A stretch of DNA of 64,000 bases from Coenobita brevimanus (GCA_032717465.1 CM064669.1:51101194-51165193), one strand, 5' to 3'. Shown: positions 31,808 to 42,034, numbered from the stretch's first letter. Notes: generated by a model from the letters alone, not told the origin. A program made the numbers and translations.

Positions 31808-32016
31808 ATGAACGAGCATTGGTGGAGGGGGCGAGGGAATTAGGGTTTGTTTTTGAGACCCGGACTCCAGAGTACATGATTGTGGATGTATTGGGGACGA
31901 AGGAGAAGTTTGAAGTTCTCAATGTACTCGAGTTTACATCAGCGCGAAAAAGGATGAGCGTCATTGTCCGCACGCCTCAGGGCCAGATTAAGTTATACTG
32001 CAAAGGAGCTGACACT
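31808..32016 (+). CDS. ATP8A: Flippase exon 11: nucleotide-binding core with KGADT
   Basis: Acceptor CCTTCTCCAG, donor GACACT|GTAAGT; phase 1 in, 0 out. [38 protein letters not shown] and LYCKGADT. The Lys of KGADT contacts ATP in P-type ATPases. Confidence 0.97.
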
Positions 32017-32399
32017 GTAAGTTCGTACTATGTTTCTTATCTCAGCAGTGTTTGTCTTTCTTTAGTCATAAGTACATTATTATACATAGTGTAGTGCAGT
32101 GAGCCGTGTATTTCAGTTCAGTATGCTCTGGCATCACAAGCATTTAGTATGTTACCCCTCTGGTTATTTTTCATTTCTGTTCTGACATCATTATGTGTCA
32201 TACTTTACCATCTTCCTGTATCAGACTTTCTGATTCTTTGTTATGTGTCACAGTGATATTATTCCTGAAGTTTTCCATACACTTGGCACATTAAAGAATA
32301 GTTAATATTGTTTATTTAAATACTCTACCTACAAATTGTAGCTATTCAGTTTATAAGGAATGTAGACTGTACTGAATTCAATATTAGCCATGTCTTTTA

Positions 32400-32631
32400 T
32401 TGTCAGGTGAATGTATTTAGAAGGTAGTAATTTATAATGAAATTAGGCTAAAAAATTCATCATTAACTAGGTGTATTATCGTCAGGTGATATATGAGCAT
32501 CTAGAAGGTACTTGTAGTAATTTGTAATGAGTTTAGACTGTTGCTAAATGCATATGAGCATTTAGTATATAGTAATTTGTAATGAATTTAGACTTTGCTG
32601 AATCTGTTGTTAATCATATCTATTTTATTAG
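32400..32631 (+). repeat. Tandem duplication of an intron acceptor plus exon 12 start
   Basis: Three diverged units of about 75-80 bases precede exon 12. The unit at 32475-32500 reads TTATCGTCAG|GTGATATATGAGCATCTA. The real border at 32625-32650 reads TTTTATTAG|GTGATATATGAGCGTTTA. Another at 32397-32420 reads TTGTCAG|GTGAATGTATTTAG. A third internal remnant is CATATGAGCATTTAG near 32550. Units share TAGTAATTTRTAATGA...TTTAGAC. Confidence 0.85.
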
Positions 32632-32763
32632 GTGATATATGAGCGTTTAGGAGATAGCCAGCAGTTCCGTGACCAGACAGTAAGACACCTGGAGGACTTC
32701 GCTGCGGAGGGACTTAGAACACTGTGTTATGCCGTGGCAGAGATATCACCAGAGTTTTATGAA
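32632..32763 (+). CDS. ATP8A: Flippase exon 12: nucleotide-binding domain
   Basis: Acceptor TTTTATTAG, donor GAA|GTAAGT; 44 codons, phase 0. VIYERLGDSQQFRDQTVRHL then FAAEGLRTLCYAVAEIS, strongly conserved. Its first bases are echoed in the intron just upstream, giving a competing acceptor. Confidence 0.96.
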
Positions 32764-33407
32764 GTAAGTGCACCAGTGTTTTGTTTTAATTATTATTATT
32801 TTCTTTTAATTATTATTATTTTTATTTAATATTTATTATTTTTTATTATTATTAATGGTCTTTAATGTTGAGTCCAGGATTATATGGATGTGGTTTATGG
32901 GTATGTGTTAATCCAGGTAGGATCTTTTTTAGTTTATTCTTGTTATCAGACAATTATTTTCACCTCAAGAAAGTCATCTCATAGTAAGTGGGTTTTTGAA
33001 GGCCGTATCTCATCCATTCAGTTCGAAAAGGTTGTCCTAAGATGAACGAAATTATCAGGAGAGGGCAGTATAAAATGAAAAAAAGTCTCTGGATTCTGGG
33101 TCGGAATATATATGTACAGTATATATTTTTTTCCAATAGTCAGTTCATCTCGGGTTTTTATAAGTGAGTTACCATGTGAGCAGGTGTGACAGAGAAAGCT
33201 TGTTCCAAGGAAAAGAACTAGATTGTATTATATTTCGTTTGCTTTGGTTTTATTTTCCGTGAGTTCCATCTATTCAGTTTGAGAGGAGTTGGGTCATAAT
33301 GTATTTCATTGTTGTTCGTGTTTATTTTTCTTCATTTACATCCATATTGTTTTAAGGAAAATAGAATACCTATAGATATGAGCAATGTTTTATTTTCCCT
33401 CTCACAG

Positions 33408-33545
33408 GAGTGGAAGAACACTTACTACAAAGCAAGCACAGCGCTACAGTTCAGAGAAAGAAAACTGGAAGATGCTGCCCAGTTAATAGAAAATAATTTG
33501 ACCTTACTTGGAGCGACAGCTATAGAAGACAGATTACAAGATGAG
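33408..33545 (+). CDS. ATP8A: Flippase exon 13: end of nucleotide domain
   Basis: Acceptor CCCTCTCACAG, donor GATGAG|GTTTGT (weak-looking); 46 codons, phase 0. EWKNTYYKASTALQFRERK, LIENNLTLLGATAIEDRLQDE. The LLGATAIEDRLQD block is diagnostic of P4-ATPases. Confidence 0.95.
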
Positions 33546-33764
33546 GTTTGTAGAAAATGCTTGTTGTTATTGATATTTATTGGCTTGATGGAGTGTGTGT
33601 TATTGACCACATCACTTAATGTGAACGTCTGCTGGTTTCAGAATAGGGTACAGTGTCATGCCATCATTTTTTATTGCAAGTTATTGAGGGTTGCATTTCA
33701 TTAATGTTTGTTGGAATATATGGTTAAAGTGTAGTTGCTTGTCAGATATTATTATCTTGGGTGA

Positions 33765-33935
33765 TGACAATCAACCCAGTGGGCTGCAGGCTTAAGCTCC
33801 CCTAAGACTAGTCCACCATCCTGCTTTCAGGGGATAGAGAGAGAATAGAAGGATGATTGTATAGCTGGGTTATGGACCTGCCTCACTGTATCAGTATTGC
33901 CATTGCAGGAAAGCATCTGAGGCACCAAGAGAGCA
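33765..33935 (+). repeat. Two-hairpin dispersed repeat
   Basis: GTGGGCTGCAGGCTTAAGCTCC, then GTCCACCATCCTGCTTTCAGG, then TAGCTGGGTTATGGACC and a CAGGAAAGCATCT end. The arms have decayed. It sits just before exon 14. Confidence 0.5.
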
Positions 33936-33978
33936 CATTAAATTCCGCCAGTATTAACAATACATGTCCTTTCTGCAG

Positions 33979-34131
33979 GTGCCGGAGACTATAGCAGCTC
34001 TGCTAAAGGCTGGGATACATGTGTGGGTGCTGACAGGTGATAAGCAAGAAACGGCCATCAACATTGGCCACTCCTGCCGCCTCCTCAGTCAGGGCATGCC
34101 ACTCATCATACTAAATACAGAGTCACTTGAT
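33979..34131 (+). CDS. ATP8A: Flippase exon 14: P domain with TGDK
   Basis: Acceptor TTTCTGCAG, donor CTTGAT|GTAAGC; 51 codons, phase 0. [20 protein letters not shown] then [16 protein letters not shown]. The TGDK hinge-side motif and the [13 protein letters not shown] block fix the class-1 P4 identity. Confidence 0.97.
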
Positions 34132-34600
34132 GTAAGCCATGTTGTTATGTATCATCTTTATCATTATCATCATCATTGTCAATATCATCATAATCACTGT
34201 AATTTTCTGAGTCATCATCATTTGTCATTGTCATCATCACCAATTTTCCACAGTGAATAGAGGTAGGTAGGGTTGAGTTTTCCTGTATGCTGAGTATACA
34301 GTAATTATGAACAGCAGGATCCAAAAATTTTAATATGTAGATTTCGTAGAGTATTGTCTTCTATTTTATTAAATCAGTGTCCGTTAATGAATACAGTATT
34401 AATTGTCAGTTTTTTGTTAATCTGAAAAGAGTTTGACTATATTTATGCCCAGAAATTGGCTGCAAGATATACCGTACAATAGGTACCACCAGCCTAGTAG
34501 TAGGAGGGTTGTAGGTTTGGTTGTATGTAGCTGTCAACTTGGATCCACTCAGTGAAAGCATGACTGCCAAGACTGATCATTGCATTGTGTACACTTTCAG

Positions 34601-34798
34601 GAAACTCGAGAATCTATTAATCGTCATGTGGTGGAGTTTGGGGAACAACTGAAGCGGGAGAATGAGGCGGCGCTTATTATTGACGGCAAAACTTTACTTT
34701 ACGCCCTCACTCCTGACCTGCGCAAGGACTTCCTTGACTTGTGTATCTCATGCAAGAGTGTCATATGCTGCAGAGTGTCACCAAGTCAGAAGGCAGAA
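34601..34798 (+). CDS. ATP8A: Flippase exon 15: P domain
   Basis: Acceptor ACTTTCAG, donor GCAGAA|GTAAGT; 66 codons, phase 0. [13 protein letters not shown], then [25 protein letters not shown] is the conserved block that ends with the Lys near the Mg-binding site. Confidence 0.97.
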
Positions 34799-34831
34799 GT
34801 AAGTGTTTCATATTGTTTGTGGAAATCTTTA

Positions 34832-34880
34832 ATGTAGTAGTAGTAGCAGTAGTAGTAGTAGTAGTAGCAGCAGCAGCAGT
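34832..34880. repeat. AGT/AGC trinucleotide run
   Basis: About 15 units of TAG with interspersed CAG directly before a two-hairpin repeat. Confidence 0.85.
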
Positions 34881-35040
34881 TGAAACCCTAGGGTTATCTG
34901 GATGTGACCACATTGAAATGCAAGATGAAACTGTATGTCTCCCATAATCTGCCATCCTCCTTTCAGGGGATAAGAAGGGAGTTGAGGGATGAGTGTAGAA
35001 CTGGGCAGGTTATCAGTGCTGTCACAGGAAGGCATCTCAC
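34875..35040 (+). repeat. Two-hairpin dispersed repeat
   Basis: Contains TAATCTGCCATCCTCCTTTC, GGGGATAAGAAGGGAGTTGAGG, AACTGGGCAGG and CAGGAAGGCATCTCA. The middle is shortened. Confidence 0.5.
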
Positions 35041-35126
35041 AGTAGTTATGTGGTAAATATGAAAGATGGAGATAGGTTTTATATTCCTGTCTTATCCGTT
35101 CCTCTTTCCTTCTATCCTTGCAACAG

Positions 35127-35285
35127 GTGGTGGCACTGCTAACCAAAGAGACGGGCTCGGTGACACTTGCCATTGGTGATGGTGCCAATGATGTTGCTAT
35201 GATACAAGAGGCCAATGTGGGTGTTGGCATTGCTGGCCAGGAGGGGTTGCAGGCTGCCTGTGCATCAGACTATGCCATTGGACAG
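35127..35285 (+). CDS. ATP8A: Flippase exon 16: hinge motif GDGAND
   Basis: Acceptor TTGCAACAG, donor GGACAG|GTGAAT; 53 codons, phase 0. [16 protein letters not shown] then [14 protein letters not shown] and SDYAIGQ. The Asp residues of GDGAND bind catalytic Mg. A LINE fragment begins within tens of bases of this donor. Confidence 0.97.
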
Positions 35286-35304
35286 GTGAATAGTGACTAA
35301 ATAA

Positions 35305-37065
35305 GATCTGTTTAGGCTAAATGGAGATCAAGGAAGATTAAAAGATTGTTTGGTGAAATTACTTGACTGGGACAGGGAAGGTTTGGAGCCAGCAGATCCA
35401 GTGTCTGGCCCTTGGCCTTTGATTGATACTGCTACTGTGAGTGAGGCAATAGGCAGGATGAGGGTGGGGAAGGCAGCAGGTGCGTCTGGGTTGACTGCCG
35501 AAATGTTGAAGGCCTCAGGCGATATAGGGGTGAGTTTAGTCACTGACCTGATAAATAGGATTATTTATGAGTGTGTTGTCCCAGATGATTGGCTGAAGAG
35601 TGTAATTGTAAATGTGTATAAAGGGAAGGGTGATGCCCTGGAAAGAGGGAATTATAGAGGTATAAAGCTTTTAGATCAGATAATGAAGGTAATGGAGAGA
35701 GTTTTAGAAGGTATGATTAGAGAAAGAGTGAATATTGATGAGATGCAGTTTGGGTTTATGCCAGGTAGGGGGACCACTGATGCCATATTCATTGTTCGAC
35801 AGCTTCAGGAAAAATATATTGGTAGGAGAAGGGATCTTTATTTTGTTTTTGTTGATTTGGAAAAGGCCTTTGACAGAGTCCCTAGAGAGGTGGTGAAGTG
35901 GGCAATGAGAAAGCTTGGCTTGGAGGAGTGGCTGGTTAGGGTGGTTATGGCCATGTATGTGGGTGCTCACACCCAGGTGAGAGTGAATGGAGATTTGAGT
36001 GATGAGTTTTCCGTGAATGTTGGTGTGCATCAGGGGTCAGTCTTGAGTCCCATGTTGTTTATCATGGTACTTGAAGCCCTTTCACGTGACTTTAGAAACG
36101 GACTCCCGTGGGAGTTGTTGTATGCTGATGATTTGGTGTTGATTGCAGAGAGTGAAAGGGAGGCGGAGGAAAGGTTTAGGAAGTGGAGAGATGGTATGGG
36201 GCAAAAAGGTTTAAGGGTAAATGCAGATAAAACAAAAGTGATGATATCTAGGGTTGGTGGCGGTACTGTCAAAGACGAGGGAGAGTGGCCATGTGCAGTT
36301 TGCCACAAGGGCGTGGGAAGTAATTCCATCTTGTGCGGTGTGTGTGATAAATGGGTGCATAAGAGATGTAGTGGTATCAGAGGTAGACTGCGAGATAATG
36401 CTGATTTTATGTGTACGGCGTGCCGGGGTGAGCAGGTGGAGATCGTCAGATGTGAAAGAATTGAACTTGCTGGTGAATCTCTTGAGTGTGTAGAAGAGTT
36501 TTGTTATTTAGGAGACATGTTGTGTGCTGGAGGTGGGGCTGGAGCTAGCTCTGTGGCTAGGGTGAGAAGTGGTTGGAAGAAGTTCAGGGAGCTCTTGCCT
36601 CTCCTGACATTGAGGGGGCTCTCCCTACGTGCTAAGGGGTCTTTGTATGCAGCGTGTGTTAGGAGTGTAATGCTGTATGGCAGTGAGACCTGGGCAGTGA
36701 AGGAGGAAGACATTCGCCGGCTCAGACGTACAGACATGACAATGATTAGGTGGATGTGCAGTGCGTCCCTGCGTCCAAGGCCTGGAGGGGCTGGGTTTAC
36801 AATGGAAGAGTTGAGAGGTAGGATGGGACTGGAGTGTATTGGTGTTGTGATGAGGAGAGGTAGATTGAGGTGGTTTGGACATGTGGAGAGGATGGGGGAT
36901 GATAGTTGGGTGAGGAAGGTGAGAAGTGTTAATATTGGGGGTGGGGTTATGAGGGGTAGACCGAGAAAGACATGGGACGAGGTCATTAAGTGTGACCTTA
37001 GCGTTAAGGGACTGAACAGGGAGGCTGCAATGGATCGTGCAGCATGGAGAGCCGCCATTAGGTGA
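35305..37065 (+). CDS. LINE reverse transcriptase with PHD-like finger (5' truncated)
   Basis: Non-LTR reverse transcriptase, open without interruption to TGA at 37063. The frame opens at 35305 after a stop, and no native start is present. Numbering from 35350: RT blocks YKGKGD and NYRGIKLL, GFMPGRGTTDAIF, FVDLEKAFDRVPRE (first catalytic Asp), GVHQGSVLSP, YADDL at 258-262 (catalytic pair), KTKVM. A C4HC3 finger follows: C315, C318, C329, C332, H337, C340, C355, C358, spacing as in PHD domains. The C-terminus has YGSETWAVKEED, RWFGHVERM, RGRPRKTWDEV. RTE-like by these blocks. The upstream endonuclease domain is missing, so autonomous activity is not expected. Confidence 0.88.
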   Translation, partial: DLFRLNGDQGRLKDCLVKLLDWDREGLEPADPVSGPWPLIDTATVSEAIGRMRVGKAAGASGLTAEMLKASGDIGVSLVTDLINRIIYECVVPDDWLKSVIVNVYKGKGDALERGNYRGIKLLDQIMKVMERVLEGMIRERVNIDEMQFGFMPGRGTTDAIFIVRQLQEKYIGRRRDLYFVFVDLEKAFDRVPREVVKWAMRKLGLEEWLVRVVMAMYVGAHTQVRVNGDLSDEFSVNVGVHQGSVLSPMLFIMVLEALSRDFRNGLPWELLYADDLVLIAESEREAEERFRKWRDGMGQKGLRVNADKTKVMISRVGGGTVKDEGEWPCAVCHKGVGSNSILCGVCDKWVHKRCSGIRGRLRDNADFMCTACRGEQVEIVRCERIELAGESLECVEEFCYLGDMLCAGGGAGASSVARVRSGWKKFRELLPLLTLRGLSLRAKGSLYAACVRSVMLYGSETWAVKEEDIRRLRRTDMTMIRWMCSASLRPRPGGAGFTMEELRGRMGLECIGVVMRRGRLRWFGHVERMGDDSWVRKVRSVNIGGGVMRGRPRKTWDEVIKCDLSVKGLNREAAMDRAAWRAAIR

Positions 37066-37134
37066 CCAAGGCCGACACATGCAAGCATGTTGGAGCCTTT
37101 AAAAACGAAAACGAAACGAAAACGAAAACGAAAT
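35305..37134 (+). mobile_element. 5'-truncated RTE-like LINE in intron 16
   Basis: A retroposed fragment lacks the endonuclease domain. It is in frame from just after a stop at 35302 and ends in an (AAAACG)n-type tail at about 37100-37134, as expected for non-LTR elements with simple-repeat tails. Same orientation as the flippase. The exact 5' junction is uncertain (35286-35320), and no target duplication could be identified. The uninterrupted reading frame implies a recent insertion. Confidence 0.85.
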
Positions 37135-37747
37135 TAGGTAGCACATGGTGTATTACTGGTAACCATTTGACAGTAATGGCTGTATCCTAGGGTAATAAAT
37201 TTTTATGGGGTAGCCAGAATGTAATAAACATATGATGCTGCTGAAGAGGTTCCGGAGGCACAGTAAACTTTTTTTTTTTTTTAAATGAACCCACATTTAC
37301 TGAGTTCCATCTTTAACAAACTTTTTGAGCCAGGTCAGACAGACATCTCATACTGTATATCAAACAAGGTTTGGTGTATGTAGCAGATACAGCTATCCAA
37401 CCAGCCTACAGCTTTAGTTTTGCTCTGCGTGGCATTGTGTAAACACTTCTCCAAAGAACAGCACAGATTACTATCTCCCTGGCAGACACTGAAAGATTTT
37501 GTTTTCTTCTGTATAGGTAGAATGATATATCAGGTTACAATTTTTTTCTGGATATTTTTTGAATAGTTGAAAAGAAAACTAATTTGTTTCCTAGCTTATT
37601 CTTTCCTAGTACTTAATAGTATAAAATGTTCATCCTTTGTTAACAAATAGTACTTCCTTATTGTCCATTTGTTATATATATTAGTAAGCTTCCCTGTACT
37701 TTATTCATATTTAGCTCCCTATCTTCAACACCCTAATTTGTTCACAG

Positions 37748-37933
37748 TTCCGGTTTTTGGCGCGACTGCTGTTTGTACATGGGGCGTGGAACTACAGCCG
37801 GCTATGTAAAGTGATCCTGTACAGCTTTTACAAGAATATCTGTCTTTATGTGATTGAGCTATGGTGGGCGGCCATGTCGGGATGGTCGGGTCAGGTGTTG
37901 TTCGAGCGCTGGAGTATAGCCATGTACAATGTG
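37748..37933 (+). CDS. ATP8A: Flippase exon 17: TM5-TM6
   Basis: Acceptor TTGTTCACAG, donor AATGTG|GTGAGT; 62 codons, phase 0. [20 protein letters not shown], then [15 protein letters not shown] and [15 protein letters not shown]. The Lys of FYKN corresponds to the TM5 lysine needed for phosphatidylserine transport in ATP8A2. Confidence 0.97.
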
Positions 37934-38509
37934 GTGAGTGCTCAACCAAGAGGGATGGAGGGAATTGTTTGCAGATTCCTATGATGCTGTTGCTCTACCC
38001 TAGTCTGTCTAGCCAAGCAGAACCATCACCCACATGCATGCAGCTGTCTTCTTGTGGCACACACTGTTTTGCTAGCATCAGAACAGGGTCCTCCCAAAAG
38101 GCGAGGTGTAGGGAAAATGGTGGAAGAATATCCCTCAAGGTGAACTGTGTATAGATGTTTATGAACAGTAGTCTCAGCACAGAAAAACTTCCAAACATAT
38201 TATTTCATACTCAGCAAGAAATCTTCTTCCCACAACACTTTACCTACCCTCATGTACTGTGCTAGCTTATCTCCGCCATGTTTATGATTGTCCTCTCCTT
38301 CCAGCCATTTCACTCATACACTCTCATAGTCTCTCACTTTGAACCTGCTCAGTTTGAAGAAACCACCCCTGACTATTTTTATTAGATTTTCCCCTCTATA
38401 TTAACATTACGTATTTTGCACACATCTTTTTTGCCTATCTGTACCTATTTCATGTGAACAACCTCTTACTGGGCAATATGTTATTCGCAGTGCATTTTTT
38501 CTTTTGCAG

Positions 38510-38632
38510 CTGTTCACAGCAGCACCGCCACTTGTGATGGGCATCTTTGACCGATCGTGTAGTGCAGAGACCAGGATGAAGTATCCTGAGTTATATCGGG
38601 AATCTCAAAGTGGATCACACTTCAACTGGAAG
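38510..38632 (+). CDS. ATP8A: Flippase exon 18: TM6 end and loop
   Basis: Acceptor TTCTTTTGCAG, donor TGGAAG|GTTTGA; 41 codons, phase 0. LFTAAPPLVMGIFDRSC then MKYPELYRESQSG, matching ATP8A1 closely. The donor is weak outside the GT. Confidence 0.94.
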
Positions 38633-38679
38633 GTTTGAACTAGATTTTGCTTATACTGATCTTTACTGTTACTATTATT

Positions 38680-38719
<40 letters not shown>

Positions 38720-39960
38720 GGACCTCCTTTCCCACCCTAGGGCAGGGCGAGGAGTAGCAATGTTCAGACAACCCAAGTTTGCCCAGTCTAATTGGCCATG
38801 GATCCATTCACTCGTCATTCAAGCCCCTGGAATCCTGGCTCTATGTGATACGCCAAAAACTTTCACCACATTCTGTAGCTTCACACACATGATCATCATC
38901 ACTATTATTTTATGGCCTCCAGTCTTTTAATTGCAGTGTCTCCAAGCATCTCAAAATTAATTGATTTTAATTTGGATTTTTGTTTGTTCACTTTTTCTTG
39001 GAGAGGAGGTTTTGCAGACCAGACCTTGAATTCTTTCTTTTTGGATAAGGAAAAAATTAAAAGCTTGTCCATTAGTGGAACTTATGTGCTTCAGATTTTC
39101 TCTTGAAATCCAAGTCTTTCTGGTTTATTACTTTTTCTGTAGGTCTTATTATTGGTGCTATGTCATGATTCATTTAATAACAATACAGTACACTACTCTG
39201 ACAACTTATATTTTTCATTACCATATCATGTGAAACACATGCTTTATTTCTTTTATTGCTTTCATGATCAGAGACAACAGTTTACTTCCCTGCCTTGAGA
39301 TTTGTGAATGTCTTGGCATTATTGTAGTATTTAGGCATAGGTAATTAAGATATGCTAGCTGACCTTTTAGTAAAAATTATCTCTACCTACCGTTACTGGA
39401 ATTTTTGTCGCTGAAGGCCATCAGCTAGGTGCATTGTGGATGACATTTGGCGTTACTTTCTGTTATTTTGGCACTTTTATGTGGTTATCTATATGAATAC
39501 TATATAATAATATGCCATACACAAATATTATAGTTAAAAGGCAATATAATACAGTAAATCTTACCACAAATGTTGCAACAGGCAATAAAAGGAACTGTAG
39601 TACAGTAAATATTTGAAATGTAACTTCATGTGGAATAGAAAACAGGTTTACTGTGGTTATATCCAACCCTAGGATGGGAAAGGAGGTCTGGATGATGATG
39701 ATGGATAACCAGCAGTTACTTTGTGTTGTTCATCTGCACTGAGATTATCTTTTCCCCCATGGTCTGAATGTGGCTTGTCCAAGGTTATCAGATCTTTGTT
39801 TATCCGATCCCCTTGAATCTCTTGAGCCATTGTTTACTGAGACCATTGTACTGTATTTGAATCTGAACTAATGAGATGCAGCTGTGTGTAATTGTCATTC
39901 ATAATTATACTTTACAGTTATTATCTGCAGAAGTATGATGATGCTATTGTTTCTGCACAG
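38633..39960 (+). other. Intron 18
   Basis: Besides the GAT-tailed repeat at its start and a 50-base 3'-end fragment of the same family at 39655-39705, the stretch from about 38900 to 39650 and from 39710 to 39960 is AT-rich with nothing recognised. Confidence 0.6.
38666..38890 (-). mobile_element. GAT-tailed SINE-like repeat, copy 4
   Basis: CAT run (38666-38717) followed by GGACCTCCTTTCCCACCCTAG and ending with TCAAGCCCCTGGAATCCTGG, the complement of copy 1's start. This is the best-preserved full copy (about 225 bases). Confidence 0.6.
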
Positions 39961-40275
39961 GTGTTTGTGTGGTGGGTGTGGCTAGCGCTAGTGCATTCAG
40001 TCTTGGTGTTCGTGTTACCGTATTTCATCATGACACAAGACGTGGCGTGGGGTCACGGTCGGGTCGGGGGGTATCTCATGGTGGGTAACATGGTCTACAC
40101 GTACGTTGTGGTCACCGTCTGCCTCAAGGCTGGGCTGGAGACCGACGCGTGGACTTGGGTCACCCACCTTGCCATCTGGGGGTCAATTGGGTCCTGGTTT
40201 ATCTTCCTCTTTGTTTACTCCAACTTCTGGCCCATCATCCCCATGGCTTCAGACATGTGTGGAATCTACCTGCAG
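39961..40275 (+). CDS. ATP8A: Flippase exon 19: TM7-TM9
   Basis: Acceptor TTTCTGCACAG, donor CTGCAG|GTATGG; 105 codons, phase 0. Three hydrophobic spans: WWVWLALVHSVLVFVLPYF, NMVYTYVVVTVCLKAGLET, and LAIWGSIGSWFIFLFVYSNF. NMVYTYVVVTVCLKAGLET is the characteristic ATP8A TM8 block. It is the longest exon of the catalytic part. Confidence 0.97.
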
Positions 40276-40374
40276 GTATGGGAATAATAAGTTGATCTGG
40301 CCCAAAGATTAATCCATCACTAGTTGCTTTGTCCGTAATAACCTAACCTTGCCTAGCATCTAATCTAACTCTAA

Positions 40375-40470
40375 TCCAATCCCTCCAGTTCAGAAAGTCT
40401 CTCCTAACTTGAGTAAAATTATTAGGGAGTAGCAAGGGTAAGATACAATAGATGTCATTGTATTGTAGGT
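40375..40470 (+). repeat. AATAAA-bearing dispersed repeat, partial
   Basis: CCAATCCCTCCAGTTCAGAAAG, CTGAGTAAAATTATTAGGGAG and GGGTAAGATACAATAGATGTCATTG match the family, though here the AATAAA word is altered. It lies in intron 19. Confidence 0.45.
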
Positions 40471-40505
40471 GTTGACGTGTAATGTAATGCCATGAATACT
40501 TTCAG

Positions 40506-40585
40506 GTGTACTCTTCACCTTTGTTCTGGTTTGGACTGATCGTCATCCCCTTGGCGTGTCTGCTGCCGGATGTGGTTGTCAAAGT
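40506..40585 (+). CDS. ATP8A: Flippase exon 20: TM10
   Basis: Acceptor CTTTCAG, donor AAAGT|GTAAGT; phase 0 in, 2 out. VYSSPLFWFGLIVIPLACLL then PDVVVKV, the last membrane span and the beginning of the cytosolic tail. Confidence 0.94.
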
Positions 40586-40664
40586 GTAAGTCATATGTAT
40601 AGGTATTTGGATGATAGTTTTACGTATATTGTTTTAATGACCTAAAATTGCCATCTCTCCATTT

Positions 40665-41020
40665 TGAAAGTTGAGTTGTAACAATAGAGTAACACTAGAA
40701 AAAGTTGCTAGTCACAAAGAAAATGTTATGAAGAGGATGTTGAGTTCTAGTATTGTCTTTTTCTGCCACTGAACTACATGATATAAACTACAAAAAGGAA
40801 AAAATCTGGGCCAAGTTGGAATAAAACCAGTATAGCTGCATTATACTCTCTTTACCCTAACTTGCCTCAAATTTTCATCCTTTTGCAGCCTATTCCATGG
40901 AGCTCAGAGGCTAAACATGACAGTGCAGTGGCTTCACATTCTTTTCATAGCACTTCTTTCTGACCGCCATAATTTTTTAGTGTTACTTTATGCTATAGCT
41001 CAGTATTCAAGGTGTGGAGA
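40665..41020 (+). repeat. Dispersed repeat, long copy
   Basis: TGAGTTGTAACAATAGAGTAAC and CACTGAACTACATGATATAA are followed by a second, inverted half (AGCCTATTCCATGGAGCTCAG, GCACTTCTTTCTGACCGCCAT), so the element looks like a foldback of two opposed partial copies. A single-orientation copy is at 45535-45700. Confidence 0.5.
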
Positions 41021-41134
41021 TGGCAGGTATACCCCAAGAGAGCATAAAATTAATATAGTATTGTAGGTAAAAAGTAGGTTTATTTTGCACATCTTTGATG
41101 TAAGTGAGTGCATAAAGCATTAGACTGTTGCATT

Positions 41135-41225
41135 GCATGTGGTGAGTGTGATGTGGAGGTGATTTGTTTGTGGCCTCTCATTATAGGATTAAGGTGTCTG
41201 GCAATAGATTGACAGAGAGATAGAA
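41135..41225 (+). mobile_element. LINE 3' end, short copy e
   Basis: GATGTGGAGGTGATTTGTTTG, GTGGCCTCTCATTATAGGATT, AAGGTGTCTGGCAATAGATTG then GAGAGATAG. It is only the last 90 or so bases, with a degenerate tail, directly upstream of exon 21. Confidence 0.5.
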
Positions 41226-41283
41226 ATGAAGAATAGATCTGATATGTCCTATCCATGTATTATATGAGCCCTTATCTTTCCAG

Positions 41284-41379
41284 CCTACGAAATTCGGTGT
41301 CCAAGAGCTTAACAGAGCAAGTGCGGGAGAGTGAGATAAGCAACAAGGACGTATCCAAAGTGTTAGACACCAAGCACAG
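41284..41379 (+). CDS. ATP8A: Flippase exon 21: start of cytosolic C-tail
   Basis: Acceptor TATCTTTCCAG, donor CACAG|GTAAGC; phase 2 in and out. LRNSVSKSLTEQVRESEISN then KDVSKVLDTKH, charged, corresponding to the ATP8A1 stretch between TM10 and LTERAQLLKNVF. If the intron is retained, translation stops at TAA 41381-41383. Confidence 0.88.
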
Positions 41380-42034
41380 GTAAGCAGCGAAGGCTTACCG
41401 TCCTCCACCCTCTCCCGCCCCCTCCCTCCCCAGCCCTCCTCCACCAACAACCCCGATTGGCACCTCCACTACCACCACCATCACCACCATCATCATACTT
41501 GTCCTCTCCACCACAACGTGTCATCCACCTGGCAGCCTTGATCAAAGCGTTTATACCATTAAGCTGACCACCCGAGCCCTCCCAATGTCCTCCTTTTACC
41601 TGGCATGAGTAGGTCACAGCATCCCTTATCCCTGTTTACCCCTGCAGTCCCGATGACATGTGTTTATATTTTATTCTTGTTGCAGTACAAACTCTCAGAT
41701 CTCAAATGCATGGTTCCAAAGGCTTAATGGAAAATGGAATGTTTAAAAAGTAGGATCATTATGGTAACGCTGAGAAAATCAAGTAAAGAATAGCTTACAG
41801 TACCATGAAGAGTGAATGTAATGAAGAACCGTGTATTATTGTTTTATAGTGCATTGTTATACTTTCCCACGGATAAACTTTGTCTTCATACATGCATTGA
41901 TTGTGTGAGGACAGATAATAACAAGACCTCTCTACTGCATGAAACAATATTTTGGAAAGCTGAGTTTTTTTTTTATTGGTTGTTTGAATTTGGGAGGTTG
42001 TACTGTACCACCAGCTGATTTTGTCCAGCTTGGG

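Noticed and set aside
36254..37088. Minus-strand and shifted-frame ORFs under the LINE protein
   Set aside because: The + frame carries all RT and zinc-finger motifs; the others show none.
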